Assembly: GCF_004345025.1 (NCBI RefSeq)
Contig: NZ_CP037745.1
Location: 1,364,001 to 1,428,000 of the forward strand
Source: Rheinheimera sp. D18
GTDB taxonomy: Bacteria; Pseudomonadota; Gammaproteobacteria; Enterobacterales; Alteromonadaceae
Direction of reading: 5' to 3'
Length of the DNA stretch: 64,000 nucleotides
Part shown: positions 27,740 to 36,643 of the stretch, piece by piece
Layout of the letters: the number at the start of each line of letters is the position of its first letter
Numbering within the stretch: position 1 is the first letter of the stretch
Made by a program: the position numbers and the translations under genes
Notes under the pieces: generated by a model
What the model saw: only the letters and a program-made list of their open reading frames with translations
What the model was told of the DNA's origin: nothing
Database searches by the model: none

Positions 27740-27836
27740 TTATCTCTCCTTGTAATTTGGCCGGACTATAACCTTTGTACGTAATAGCTGCAAACTGGTG
27801 TTATTCTTAAGTTGTAGGTAACAGGAGCAAACACAA

Positions 27837-28106
27837 ATGCAAAACGAACTTGATGGTAAATTTTTATTAACGGTATTTGGTAAAGTGGAACAACATGGTC
27901 AGCCAATAAAGAATGAGCTGGGTGCGGGGTTTACACTAGATGGTATGACGGTTAATTCAGGTTTTGACGGTTATGAGGTGTATTTTAATGATGGTAAAGT
28001 GCAATTAACACTGGGTTTTCATAATAAATGGCACAGTGATGCTAAGTCAGAGAAAGATATGGACGACTTTATTACGCAGTTGAAAAAAATTAATGAAAAG
28101 TACTAA
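27837..28106 (+). CDS. DUF3081 protein
   Basis: 89 residues, MQNELDGKFLLTVFGKVEQH, then the signature GMTVNSGFDGYEVYFNDGKV and LGFHNKWH, as in DUF3081 of vibrios and shewanellas. Cytosolic, unknown role. GGAG lies 9 bases before the ATG. Its end lies in the long leader of lysC but no shared transcript is evident. Confidence 0.85.
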   Translation: MQNELDGKFLLTVFGKVEQHGQPIKNELGAGFTLDGMTVNSGFDGYEVYFNDGKVQLTLGFHNKWHSDAKSEKDMDDFITQLKKINEKY

Positions 28107-28285
28107 TTTTTTTCACATTGCTAAGGATTTGTTCAGTTACACGCGTTAAAATAGCGCCGAATTATAAGCGCTGGCAGTATACAGTAGTAAGCTAACCTAT
28201 AACTTTGTAATTTAGACGGCTGTAAGGCTATTGTCTGGATTGAAAAAACAAGGTAAGGTAATGCCCGTCAATCATATTAGATAGA

Positions 28286-28450
28286 CCAGAAGAGGTGCGT
28301 TAGCCAGGTAACTCGGGACAGATGTCTATACATCGTAGCCCGAGTGAGGGGGCGTAACGCCGAAAAAAACACCAGTATAGAACAGTGTTTTTTGGCCGTA
28401 TCGGTTGAATCCGTGCGACTGTCACCTGAATTTCGGTGGAGAGCTTCTGG
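28286..28450 (+). promoter_or_regulatory. Lysine riboswitch upstream of lysC
   Basis: The P1 strands CCAGAAG (28286-28292) and CTTCTGG (28444-28450) enclose the aptamer: GAGGTGCGTTAGCCAGGTAA, the CTCGGG ... CCCGAG arm, TGAGGGGGCG followed by TAACGCCGAA, the arm AACACCAGTA...CAGTGTTTTTTGG, then GGTTGAATCCGTGCGACTGTCACC and GGTGGAGAG. These are the conserved elements of the L box. It lies in the 437-bp leader 28107-28543 and precedes aspartokinase, so excess lysine should shut lysC down. Confidence 0.95.
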
Positions 28451-28483
28451 CCTTTGTTAATTATAGAAGCGGTCTGTTTTTTT
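28443..28483 (+). terminator. Candidate attenuator hairpin of the lysine riboswitch
   Basis: GCTTCT (28443-28448) can pair with AGAAGC (28465-28470), followed by GGTCTG and then TTTTTTT (28477-28483). The left arm overlaps the 3' strand of riboswitch P1, so the two helices exclude each other. The six-nucleotide gap before the U-run makes this an imperfect terminator. Confidence 0.55.
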
Positions 28484-28543
28484 CGTTTTGCTATTAGCAA
28501 ATGCCATGCTCTGCTTATTATGTTTTATAAGGAGAGATCCCTT

Positions 28544-29896
28544 TTGTCCAAGCTTATAGTTGCAAAATTCGGCGGCAGTAGTGTTGCTGATTTCGACGCC
28601 ATGTCTCGTTGTGCTGATATCATTTTAGCCGAACCCAATATCCGTTTAATCGTAGTGAGTGCCAGTGCTGGCGTTACTAACTTACTGGTTGCCATTACCA
28701 AGCACTGTGACATTAGCGAACGTTACGTTTGCTATCAAGGTATTGAGGCTATCACGCTCTCGGTAATTAACCAGTTGCAGCAGCCAGAGTGCGTAGCCGC
28801 AGAAATTAAACATTTACTACTCGCCCTTAAGCATTTAATTGAAAATGGAGGAGTGGTATATGGCGCAGCACAAAAAGATGAAATTCAGTCATTTGGCGAG
28901 CGCTTAAGCTCGGTATTATTTGCGCAAGTACTGCGTGAGCGTGGCGTTGCCGGTTTGTGTTTTGATATCAGACAAATAATGCGCACTGACAGTCGTTTTG
29001 GTAAAGCCGAACCGCAAGTGGCCAATATTAGTGCACTATGTGGCCAGCATTTGCAGCCGTTACTGCATGATAATATTGTTGTTACCCAAGGTTTTATTGG
29101 TGCTGATGAGCTAGGGCAAACCACTACCTTAGGCCGTGGCGGCTCTGACTATAGCGCAGCACTATTAGGCGAGGCATTATCAGCATCTACAGTACAAATT
29201 TGGACTGACGTAGTAGGTATATTTACAACCGATCCGCGCCTAACTGAGCAAGCACGTTGTATTAAAGAAATTAGTTTTGATGAAGCGGCTGAAATGGCTA
29301 CCTTTGGCGCTAAAGTGTTGCACCCGGCTACGTTAATACCGGCTATGCGGCGCAATATTGCTGTTTTTGTCGGCTCTAGCCGAGAACCACATGCTGGTGG
29401 TACATGGATTGCCAAAGAAGTAAAAGATCGCCCGCCGTATCGCGCTATTGCGCTGCGTAAATCGCAAACCTTAATTACCGTTAAAAGCCCCGCCATGCTG
29501 CATGCTGCTGGTTTTTTAACACGGGTTTTTGATACCTTAAGTCGGCATCAAATTTCGGTAGATTTAGTAACCACCTCTGAGATTAGTGTGGCGTTAACAC
29601 TTGATGAAAATGGCATGTCCACGGCGTTTAGTGCATCTGTTGAACCTGCATTAACCGAGCTTAAAACCTTTTGCGACGTTAGTGTCGAGCAAGGGTTAAG
29701 TTTGATTGCCGTTATTGGTAACCATTTGCATGGCAGCAAGGGGATCCCTGGCGATTTATTTAATACTTTGGAGCGGGTTAATATGCGTTTGATTTGCCAT
29801 GGCGCATCTAAACATAACCTGTGCTTTTTAGTGCAAGACGCTGATGCGGCAAATGTTGTAAAGCAACTGCATCAACGCTTATTTACTGCAGGCTGA
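28544..29896 (+). CDS. lysC: Lysine-sensitive aspartokinase III
   Basis: 450 residues from TTG 28544, which has AAGGAG nine bases upstream and gives the usual start SKLIVAKFGGSSVADF; E. coli LysC has 449. Kinase motifs: KFGGSS near residue 7, TTLGRGGSDYSAALL near 195 and TDVVGIFTTDPR near 220. Two ACT domains follow (residues ~310-450: LITVKSPAMLHAAGFL; LIAVIGNHLHGSKG). It phosphorylates aspartate, the first step towards lysine, threonine and methionine. Control by the upstream lysine riboswitch and the single-domain kinase without homoserine dehydrogenase identify the LysC isozyme. An in-frame ATG at 28520 would add eight residues but fits less well. Confidence 0.95.
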   Translation: MSKLIVAKFGGSSVADFDAMSRCADIILAEPNIRLIVVSASAGVTNLLVAITKHCDISERYVCYQGIEAITLSVINQLQQPECVAAEIKHLLLALKHLIENGGVVYGAAQKDEIQSFGERLSSVLFAQVLRERGVAGLCFDIRQIMRTDSRFGKAEPQVANISALCGQHLQPLLHDNIVVTQGFIGADELGQTTTLGRGGSDYSAALLGEALSASTVQIWTDVVGIFTTDPRLTEQARCIKEISFDEAAEMATFGAKVLHPATLIPAMRRNIAVFVGSSREPHAGGTWIAKEVKDRPPYRAIALRKSQTLITVKSPAMLHAAGFLTRVFDTLSRHQISVDLVTTSEISVALTLDENGMSTAFSASVEPALTELKTFCDVSVEQGLSLIAVIGNHLHGSKGIPGDLFNTLERVNMRLICHGASKHNLCFLVQDADAANVVKQLHQRLFTAG

Positions 29897-29925
29897 CATA
29901 AGCACTGCAGTAAATGCAGTTAGTA

Positions 29926-30582
29926 TTATTCGTAAGGGAGCGGGTCAGTGGCGTGATTTAACGTAAATGCCTCTAAACGCTCCTGACATGAACCACACTT
30001 ACCACAAGCTTTTTCACGGCCATTGTAACAAGTCCAAGTTTTACTGTAGTCCAGTCCCATAGCGATACCATCGGCTAAAATATCAATTTTGGTGTGGCTT
30101 AAATAGGGGCTAACAATGTCTACCGCTTCATAGTTGGCTATCTGACACACATCATGCATTTTCTGTACGAATTCTGGGCGGCAATCAGGATAAATAAAAT
30201 GATCACCAGAGTGCGCACCATAGTATACCTGTGATGCACCAATCGACACGGCGTAGGCCACAGCCAAAGATAGCAAGATCATATTACGGTTAGGCACTAT
30301 GGTTGATTTCATGTTGTCAGCAGCGTAATGGCCTTCAGGAATATCAATATTGTCTGTTAGTGATGAGCCAGCAAGTAGCTGATTAATAGCTGAAATATCT
30401 ACTATTTTATGATTGATGCCTAATTCAGCACAAACCTGTGCGGCACACTGCAACTCTTTAACATGGCGCTGACCGTAATTAAACGACAATGCATAAACAT
30501 CGTGACCGGCCTGAATAGCTTTATGTAAAACTGTGAATGAATCCATTCCTCCGGAGTAAATCACGACAACTTTGTTCGGCAT
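29926..30582 (-). CDS. queC: 7-cyano-7-deazaguanine synthase QueC
   Basis: 218 residues from ATG 30582 ([19 protein letters not shown]); the frame reaches back to 30612 but family alignment and purine-rich AAGAGAGAGCC favour the later start. PP-loop ATPase motif SGGMDS near residue 11, [17 protein letters not shown] near 130 and a C-terminal zinc cluster C-x(9)-C-x2-C-x2-C ([15 protein letters not shown]). It makes preQ0 from 7-carboxy-7-deazaguanine in queuosine tRNA synthesis. Divergent from queE, the preceding enzyme. A TATTAT box is visible upstream. Confidence 0.96.
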   Translation of the reverse strand: MPNKVVVIYSGGMDSFTVLHKAIQAGHDVYALSFNYGQRHVKELQCAAQVCAELGINHKIVDISAINQLLAGSSLTDNIDIPEGHYAADNMKSTIVPNRNMILLSLAVAYAVSIGASQVYYGAHSGDHFIYPDCRPEFVQKMHDVCQIANYEAVDIVSPYLSHTKIDILADGIAMGLDYSKTWTCYNGREKACGKCGSCQERLEAFTLNHATDPLPYE

Positions 30583-30627
30583 AGCGGGCTCTCTCTTGTA
30601 TAATACAACCAAATGTTTTGCGGATTA

Positions 30628-30647
30628 CCCCGACAATACTGTCGGGG
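30628..30647. promoter_or_regulatory. Palindrome between queC and queE
   Basis: Perfect 7-bp inverted repeat CCCCGAC / GTCGGGG with 6-nt spacer in the 113-bp divergent intergenic region. It could be an operator or a 5'-leader hairpin. It does not resemble a preQ1 riboswitch. Confidence 0.45.
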
Positions 30648-30695
30648 CGCGCATTGTACAGTAGTTCAGCTGTAGGCTAAAGGGCTAAGCATAGA

Positions 30696-31361
30696 GTGTA
30701 TAAAGTTAACGAAGTTTTTGAAACCATTCAGGGCGAAGGCAGTTTTACTGGTGCGGCGTCTATTTTTATTCGCTTACAAGGTTGCCCAGTAGGCTGTAGC
30801 TGGTGTGATACCAAGCATACTTGGCCGGTTAGCGCGCAAATGCAACAACCGCTAGGCGATATTATAATAAAAACTGCGGAAACCGAGCACTGGGCCGCGG
30901 TGTCGGCTGCGCAATTAGTTACGTTATTTAGCCAGCAAGGCTATCAAGCTAAGCATGTGGTTATTACCGGTGGCGAACCTTGCATGTACGATTTAACCCC
31001 GCTGTGTGAATTATTATATAGCAAGGGTTACAGCACGCAAATTGAAACTAGCGGCACCTATGAGATAAAAGCACCAGAACAAACCTGGGTAACTGTGTCG
31101 CCTAAGGTGAATATGGCCGGTGGTTATAAGGTGCTGCAAAGTGCGCTGGATCGAGCTAATGAAATTAAACACCCGGTTGCAATGGAAAAACATATAGATG
31201 AGCTGTTGCAATTATTGCAACAAACCGATTGTGCAGGTAAGCTAATTTACTTACAACCGATTAGCCAACAACGCCGTGCCACAGAACTAGCGATAGCCAT
31301 GTGTAAAAAATATAATTGGCGTTTAAGCGTACAGGTACACAAATATTTAGGGATTAGCTAA
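30696..31361 (+). CDS. queE: 7-carboxy-7-deazaguanine synthase QueE
   Basis: 221 residues, a radical-SAM enzyme: EVFETIQGEGSFTGAASIFI (residues 6-25), the iron-sulphur motif GCPVGCSWCDTKHTW (CxxxCxxC) and VVITGGEPCMYDL near 100. It converts carboxytetrahydropterin to 7-carboxy-7-deazaguanine in queuosine synthesis. The start is GTG at 30696 with only a weak AAGGG 14 bases upstream. It is followed without a gap by a small NTF2-like gene. QueD is not in the window. Confidence 0.96.
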   Translation: MYKVNEVFETIQGEGSFTGAASIFIRLQGCPVGCSWCDTKHTWPVSAQMQQPLGDIIIKTAETEHWAAVSAAQLVTLFSQQGYQAKHVVITGGEPCMYDLTPLCELLYSKGYSTQIETSGTYEIKAPEQTWVTVSPKVNMAGGYKVLQSALDRANEIKHPVAMEKHIDELLQLLQQTDCAGKLIYLQPISQQRRATELAIAMCKKYNWRLSVQVHKYLGIS

Positions 31362-31754
31362 ATGCAAACGGTAGCCGATTTTTTTCAGCTGTATGCCAAG
31401 ATATACGTTAATTGTGAACTTGACAGCTTTAGTCAATTTATTTCGTTACCCAGCATGCTGTTGGTAGGCGATACGAAAATACTGTTTACTGACATAGATA
31501 ATCTGCACCGTTATATTCTGGCAAGAATTGAAAAATACCGTAGCCTAGGTGTAGTGCATGCCGATTTTGTATTGCAGCATCAGCTTCGCTTATCAGAGCA
31601 AATGCAATTTGCCAGTTTGTATTGGCGTTTTTATAATGCTGAAAACAAAATTATCTTCAGCTGCCACACCTCTTACACATTACAGCGCTATAGCGAAAAG
31701 TGGCAGATAGTGGCAATTATTTTAGATGATGAAGACGCTAACTTTGTAAAATAG
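31362..31754 (+). CDS. NTF2-like small protein (SnoaL-type fold suspected)
   Basis: 130 residues, ATG directly after the queE stop, so co-translated. Pattern resembles the NTF2/SnoaL cone fold: an N-terminal helix (TVADFFQLYAKIYV), a middle YILARIEKYRS and closing strands (LYWRFYNAENKIIFSCHTSY, WQIVAIILDD). No catalytic residues identifiable. Small proteins of this kind follow queE in some alteromonads; function unknown. Confidence 0.72.
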   Translation: MQTVADFFQLYAKIYVNCELDSFSQFISLPSMLLVGDTKILFTDIDNLHRYILARIEKYRSLGVVHADFVLQHQLRLSEQMQFASLYWRFYNAENKIIFSCHTSYTLQRYSEKWQIVAIILDDEDANFVK

Positions 31755-31758
31755 CGGG

Positions 31759-32337
31759 CTAGGCATAGTTGGCAAGCCACGCTTGCAAGCTATTTAGACA
31801 CGGAGTGGGGGTCTGCTCTAGTGCTAGCTGCTGTTTTAGTGCAGGTTTCATCGGTAACAACTCCAAATAGCGAGACGCCAGCCACGCTGCATCACGGTAT
31901 TTAGGCTCTGGATATAATGCCATTAGCTCTGGATGCTGTTGCAGTAGCTTTTCCAATTGCTTAATCAGCGGATGATATTCCTTGGCAATATCATGCTTAG
32001 GCCAAGTTGTTAGAGCTTGCGTATCGGCAACATTTAACCCGTCTGGCTCTTGCCAACGGTTTGTTATTAGTACTTTTTCTACGCCAATTACCGTAACGCC
32101 TAGCAAGCCATCATCTAATTGCTCAAAATCGTCAATACGCACAGCAGTAGCCAATGACAAAATTCGTTCAGGGTGCTGCTGAGCAACGTAGGGGTTAATT
32201 TGCGCGATAGCAAAATTACGCTTACCCGAACTTGCCTCGCATATTAAACGCACATAACGGCGTTCAAATACCCTTAAACGCATACGACCTTCAGGTAATA
32301 TAAAACTATTCAGCGGAAATAAAGCGAGTTCATTCAT
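31759..32337 (-). CDS. LON substrate-binding-domain protein
   Basis: 192 residues forming a LON N-terminal (substrate-binding) domain: ALFPLNSFILPEGRMRLRVFE (residues 4-24), AVRIDDFEQLDDGLLGVTVIG near 83 and a helical second half. There is no AAA+ or protease domain, so it is not Lon itself. Such short proteins are common in gammaproteobacteria; the role is unknown. Convergent with the queE group, ending 4 bp from its last gene. Confidence 0.88.
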   Translation of the reverse strand: MNELALFPLNSFILPEGRMRLRVFERRYVRLICEASSGKRNFAIAQINPYVAQQHPERILSLATAVRIDDFEQLDDGLLGVTVIGVEKVLITNRWQEPDGLNVADTQALTTWPKHDIAKEYHPLIKQLEKLLQQHPELMALYPEPKYRDAAWLASRYLELLPMKPALKQQLALEQTPTPCLNSLQAWLANYA

Positions 32338-32413
32338 ATTGCTACAGATTAAATTGTATAGTTACTCCTTATACGTCGCTTAGTTAATAGTGGTTTGCCC
32401 AAACAGAGGATTT

Positions 32414-33613
32414 ATGACAACAGAGTTTTGGATGTATGTATTAACCGGCCTTAGCAGCGTTAGCCTAATTTTGCTGTTGATAATACTAGTGCGTAAAGCG
32501 CCCGGCACTGGCCTTAGTGAGCAGTTAGCGCAACATAAGCTAGAGTTGGTGCAACAACAGGGGCAGTTTCAACAGCAGTTATCTGAGCAGCTGCACATGC
32601 AACGCCAGCAGCTATTGCAACAGCAACAAGAGCATTTACTGCAGGTACTACAAAAAATATCGGATACCCAGCAAGCAGCGCGATTTGAGCTTAGTAAGAA
32701 TTTACAGCAACAAGCCATAATGTTAGCCGAGCAAGTAAAACAGTTAACTCAAAGTATCGATCAACGTTTAAAGGATATCGCCGGACAGGTAGAGAAACGT
32801 CTAAGTGATGGTTTTGAAAAAACCAATCAAACCTTTACTGATATTGTGAAACGACTCGCTCTGATTGATGATGCGCAGAAAAAAATAACCGAGTTATCTA
32901 ATAACGTGGTTAGCTTGCAAGAAGTGCTCGCCGATAAACGCTCACGCGGAGCTTTTGGTGAGGTACAGCTAACCGCACTTATTCGCAATGTTTTGCCAGA
33001 GCAACACTTTTCATTACAACACACGCTAAGTAATGGTCGTATTGCTGACTGTATGTTGTTTTTACCCAAACCCAGCGGCGATATTGCGATAGATGCGAAG
33101 TTTCCGTTAGAAAGCTATAAAAAAATGACCGACTTACACAGCTCAGCAGAAGAGCGAAAGCAGGCTCAGCGGCAATTTAAAATTGATATTAAAAAGCATA
33201 TTAATGATATTGCCGATAAATATATTATTGCCCATGAAACTGCAGATGGTGCCATTATGTTTTTACCTGCTGAAGCTATTTTCGCTGAGTTACATGCGTA
33301 TCACCCTGATATTGTTGAAGAAGCTTATCGACGCAGAGTGTGGCTAACATCACCCACCACCTTAATGGCAGTGCTAACAACCGCTAGAAGTGTGTTAAAA
33401 GACGATGCAACACGTCGACAAATTCATTTAATACAAGAGCATTTAATTAAACTAGCCGATGATTTTTCCCGTTTTCGTGGCCGGTTCGATAATTTGGCCA
33501 AGCATATTGATCAGGCTGCCGTTGATGTAAAACAAATTCATACGTCAGCGGATAAAATTAGTAACCGTTTTAGCCAAATTGAAAAAGTAGAATGGCTCGA
33601 CGATGCCGAGTAA
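32414..33613 (+). CDS. rmuC: DNA recombination protein RmuC
   Basis: 399 residues from ATG 32414 (AGAGGA upstream; the frame back to the GTG at 32390 has no ribosome site). N-terminal membrane anchor (VLTGLSSVSLILLLIILVRK), a long Gln-rich coiled coil (residues 35-150), then the RmuC nuclease-like domain: SRGAFGEVQLTALIRNVLPE, DCMLFLPKPSGDIAIDAKFP and TSPTTLMAVLTTARSV. RmuC limits recombination between short inverted repeats. Single gene, convergent with the DUF2069 operon. Confidence 0.95.
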   Translation: MTTEFWMYVLTGLSSVSLILLLIILVRKAPGTGLSEQLAQHKLELVQQQGQFQQQLSEQLHMQRQQLLQQQQEHLLQVLQKISDTQQAARFELSKNLQQQAIMLAEQVKQLTQSIDQRLKDIAGQVEKRLSDGFEKTNQTFTDIVKRLALIDDAQKKITELSNNVVSLQEVLADKRSRGAFGEVQLTALIRNVLPEQHFSLQHTLSNGRIADCMLFLPKPSGDIAIDAKFPLESYKKMTDLHSSAEERKQAQRQFKIDIKKHINDIADKYIIAHETADGAIMFLPAEAIFAELHAYHPDIVEEAYRRRVWLTSPTTLMAVLTTARSVLKDDATRRQIHLIQEHLIKLADDFSRFRGRFDNLAKHIDQAAVDVKQIHTSADKISNRFSQIEKVEWLDDAE

Positions 33614-33625
33614 GCTAACTATTTA

Positions 33626-34051
33626 TTATTGGCGTGGATCGTCTTTTAATTTAGGAATTTTCAAGCCTAACTCTTGGCCACGATTACTAGCATAATAGGT
33701 ACAGCCAATAAACATAGCGCAGGCTAGCACAAACTCTAACAATGCCAGCACCTGTTGCATGCCAGTGCTTACCCACGCGTTAGTTAAACTATGTAGAAAA
33801 TAAATCATCACAATAAAATTGGCCCAAGCAATAGTGTAAGCATGGCCCTTAATTATGCCATACAGCGGCAACCATAATGGCAACCACAAGAGTGTAAGCA
33901 GTACATAAGCATTACCTAACTGCGGTGGTGCTAGTAATAAAATCCATAGTGGTTGCAATAACCACAAGCCCCAAAAGCCGATACGGCCCAGTAATAAATA
34001 TCGTGCAGTCTGCGCAGATAACGGCGTACTACTGTGTTGCATGTTTAACAC
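33626..34051 (-). CDS. DUF2069 membrane protein
   Basis: 141 residues, four predicted membrane helices (RIGFWGLWLLQPLWILLL, AYVLLTLLWLPLWLPLYGII, YTIAWANFIVMIYFLHSLTN, VLALLEFVLACAMFIGCTYY) and the family end RGQELGLKIPKLK. Unknown function. Last gene of bepA-arsC-like-wrbA-DUF2069; it overlaps the wrbA stop by 7 bp. Confidence 0.9.
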   Translation of the reverse strand: MLNMQHSSTPLSAQTARYLLLGRIGFWGLWLLQPLWILLLAPPQLGNAYVLLTLLWLPLWLPLYGIIKGHAYTIAWANFIVMIYFLHSLTNAWVSTGMQQVLALLEFVLACAMFIGCTYYASNRGQELGLKIPKLKDDPRQ

Positions 34052-34623
34052 CTATGTTGTTTAAGTTGCTGACTTAACGTAGCTAAGCGTTTGCCAAATG
34101 CAATAGCAAGCCGTTGTTCTTCAACACTAAGTTTATTATCAGCATTATGACCACTAACGTGCGATGGGCCATAAGGCGTGCCGCCCGTTTTAGTTTGATG
34201 CAGTTCAGGTTCGCTATAGGGAATACCGGTTAGCAGCATACCATGGTGTAGCAAAGGCAAACTCATACTTAATAATGTGGTTTCATTGCCACCGTGCATG
34301 CTACCCGAAGACGTAAACACACCGGCTGGTTTATCTATTAACTCGCCTTTTAACCAAATGCTGGTGGTGTTATCCCAAAACGCTTTAGCGTCGGCCACCA
34401 TATTACCAAAGCGTACTGGGCTGCCAAAAGCCAAACCGTCACAGCGTTGTAGTTCAGTTTGGCTAACAATAGCGTGACGGCTGGCATGCTGAGTGTCTAA
34501 TGGTGGTATGCAGCGTACTAAAGCTTCAGCGCCAGCTTGTTGCACGCCAATAGCAATTTTATCTGCCAGTGCGGCTACCGCGCCGTGACGCGAATAATAA
34601 ACAACTAGAACCGTTGCGCTCAT
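34045..34623 (-). CDS. wrbA: WrbA-type NAD(P)H:quinone oxidoreductase
   Basis: 192 residues of flavodoxin fold: the FMN phosphate loop VVYYSRHGAVAALADKIA (residues 6-23), GLAFGSPVRFGNM near 64 and PAGVFTSSGSMHGGNETTLL near 100. WrbA proteins reduce quinones by two electrons and protect against redox cycling. It overlaps the arsC-like gene by 4 bp and DUF2069 by 7 bp, so it is in the same operon. Confidence 0.92.
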   Translation of the reverse strand: MSATVLVVYYSRHGAVAALADKIAIGVQQAGAEALVRCIPPLDTQHASRHAIVSQTELQRCDGLAFGSPVRFGNMVADAKAFWDNTTSIWLKGELIDKPAGVFTSSGSMHGGNETTLLSMSLPLLHHGMLLTGIPYSEPELHQTKTGGTPYGPSHVSGHNADNKLSVEEQRLAIAFGKRLATLSQQLKQHRC

Positions 34624-34967
34624 GGCAGTAGCGTCAGTACATTGCTTGCCGGTCGGCCAATAACGGCTTTATTACCGCAGACGACAATAGGGCGCTCAAT
34701 GAGTTTTGGCTGTGCAACCATGGCGGCAATCAATTGTGCGTCCGTTAGGCTGGTGTCGGCTAAACCTAATTGCTGATATTCGTCTTCTTTATTGCGTATT
34801 AGTTGCCGTGCGCTAATACCCAGTTTAGCTAAGATCTGCTGTAATTCTGCGGCAGAAGGTGGCGATTTAAGATACTCGATAATCTCAATCTGCTGGCTAT
34901 GTTGTTGTAATAACTCAAGCGTCTCGCGGCTCTTTGAGCAGCGCGGGTTATGATAAATGGTAAACAT
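34620..34967 (-). CDS. yfgD: ArsC-family arsenate reductase (YfgD type)
   Basis: 115 residues with the ArsC start MFTIYHNPRCSKSRETLELL (catalytic Cys10 with CSKSR), LIRNKEDEY near 60 and a terminal ERPIVVCGNKAVIGRP. Glutaredoxin-linked ArsC proteins reduce arsenate, though YfgD members next to bepA have no proven substrate. It follows bepA with a 21-bp gap and overlaps wrbA by 4 bp. Confidence 0.92.
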   Translation of the reverse strand: MFTIYHNPRCSKSRETLELLQQHSQQIEIIEYLKSPPSAAELQQILAKLGISARQLIRNKEDEYQQLGLADTSLTDAQLIAAMVAQPKLIERPIVVCGNKAVIGRPASNVLTLLP

Positions 34968-34988
34968 AAAATATCCTGTATAAAGATG

Positions 34989-36437
34989 TTACATACGGCG
35001 CAAACGGTCAAATTCGGTTTGTAATTGACGTTTTTTCGCTTCTAAGCGGCGGTTTTCCAGCTTTTCTTCTGTTTTTAAATGATTAAGTGCTTCGTTAATA
35101 TCATCAATTGCGCGTGGGTAATTGGCATATTGATAATTTAAATCAGCTCTCGCTTCATAAAACTTGGCCATATCACCTGCCGCTTTATAAGCGTCGGCCA
35201 ACAAGCCATACGCCAGTACGTTATCACTTTTATAAAACAACAAGCTTTTTAGTAAATGAATGGCTAGGCGATGAGCGCCCGAAACCAGTGCGACGTTGGC
35301 ATAGTTTAATGTGACGACCTGATTGTTAGGTCGCAGCAAGTATTGCTGTTCTAGTAACTCTAAACAGCGTTGATACTCTTTTTGTCCAAGTAGAATATCG
35401 GTATAAACATCCATGTAATATAAATTATGTTCATCAGTTTCTAGCAGCTTTTCTATTAATTTGCGCGCCGGATCTAGGCTACCGTTATCCAACAATGCTA
35501 TAGCTAAGCCGTACTGATTCGCTTTAGTATTACCGCTAGGTTCAGTAAGTTTTTTTCTGAAAACGATTTCAGCATCTGCTTTATCGTAATGGTAGCGCGC
35601 CAGAACCCGAGCTTTGCTTAGGGTAAAGTCTTGGCTATCTGGAATAAAACGTTGTGGAAACTGTTCTGCACGAAGGCGAGTATCACTAACTCGGCTTTGC
35701 GATAATGGGTGGGTTTGGAGAAAAGATAATTGCTGGTTTAAAAACCGGCTTTGTTCTGTCAACTTGCGAAAAAAGTTAGGCACGGCATAAGGGTCAAAAC
35801 CGGCTTCGACCATAATGGTCATGCCAATACGGTCGGCTTCTTGCTCATTACCGCGGGTAAAGTTAATGGCACTTTGTGCTGAAGCGCCCTGGGTTGCCAT
35901 TAACGCCGCCATGCCTGCTTCTGGGTTTACCGTAGCTAAAATAATGGCGCCTAACATGCCAGCTAAGGTTATTGGTGCTTGTTGGTTTCGGGCCTCAAAA
36001 AAGCGGGCAATATGACGTTGTGTAACGTGGGCTATTTCGTGCGCCATTACTGAGGCAAATTCACTTTCACTGTCGGCAATCGCCAGTGTGCCGGTGTGAG
36101 AGGTGATATTTCCGCCAAGCGTAGCGAAAGCATTAATATTTTTGTCATTAACCCAATGAAATTTAAATGGAAATTTAACGTCGTTGGCCCGCGATACTAA
36201 GCGATTACCTATAGCGTTAATATATTCATCTAATAGCGGATCGTAAACCATAGGCAGGCTGCCGCGAGTTTCGCGCGCCATCACATCGCCGAGTTGTTTT
36301 TCTTTTTCCGTACTAATGGTGCTAAATGCGTTACCACCTAAATCCGGCAAGTCTGCCTTTGTCTGCCCCGAAAGTGGCAGCGTTAATGCTACTATTAAGC
36401 ATAATAAAGTGGGCTTAGTTACTACAGTGAAAGTCAT
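34989..36437 (-). CDS. bepA: Beta-barrel assembly-enhancing protease BepA
   Basis: 482 residues: signal peptide (LLCLIVALTLPLSGQTKA), an M48 zinc metallopeptidase domain with VMAHEIAHVTQRHIA (HExxH, near residue 130) and the third ligand in GNEQEADRIGM, then TPR repeats from about residue 300 (RKLIEKLLETDEHNLYYM, AHRLAIHLLKSLLFYKSD). BepA is periplasmic and both chaperones LptD and degrades stalled outer-membrane proteins. First gene of its operon, divergent from perM. Confidence 0.95.
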   Translation of the reverse strand: MTFTVVTKPTLLCLIVALTLPLSGQTKADLPDLGGNAFSTISTEKEKQLGDVMARETRGSLPMVYDPLLDEYINAIGNRLVSRANDVKFPFKFHWVNDKNINAFATLGGNITSHTGTLAIADSESEFASVMAHEIAHVTQRHIARFFEARNQQAPITLAGMLGAIILATVNPEAGMAALMATQGASAQSAINFTRGNEQEADRIGMTIMVEAGFDPYAVPNFFRKLTEQSRFLNQQLSFLQTHPLSQSRVSDTRLRAEQFPQRFIPDSQDFTLSKARVLARYHYDKADAEIVFRKKLTEPSGNTKANQYGLAIALLDNGSLDPARKLIEKLLETDEHNLYYMDVYTDILLGQKEYQRCLELLEQQYLLRPNNQVVTLNYANVALVSGAHRLAIHLLKSLLFYKSDNVLAYGLLADAYKAAGDMAKFYEARADLNYQYANYPRAIDDINEALNHLKTEEKLENRRLEAKKRQLQTEFDRLRRM

Positions 36438-36643
36438 GTGAAAAACACCTGCCCTGTTGTCGAGTCAATGTCATAATGCTGAGTTTGTCTGGATTTTTAT
36501 TAATTAGTTCCAGTTATCCAAGCCGTTAATTTAACATATATTTACCGGTAACAGTCGGTTTAGTATCAAATACGCTATTTTGTTCGGTATACTCAAAAAC
36601 GCTAAGGTATTTTCGCCGTATTGTCTGGTGCTGGAGTCTTAAT

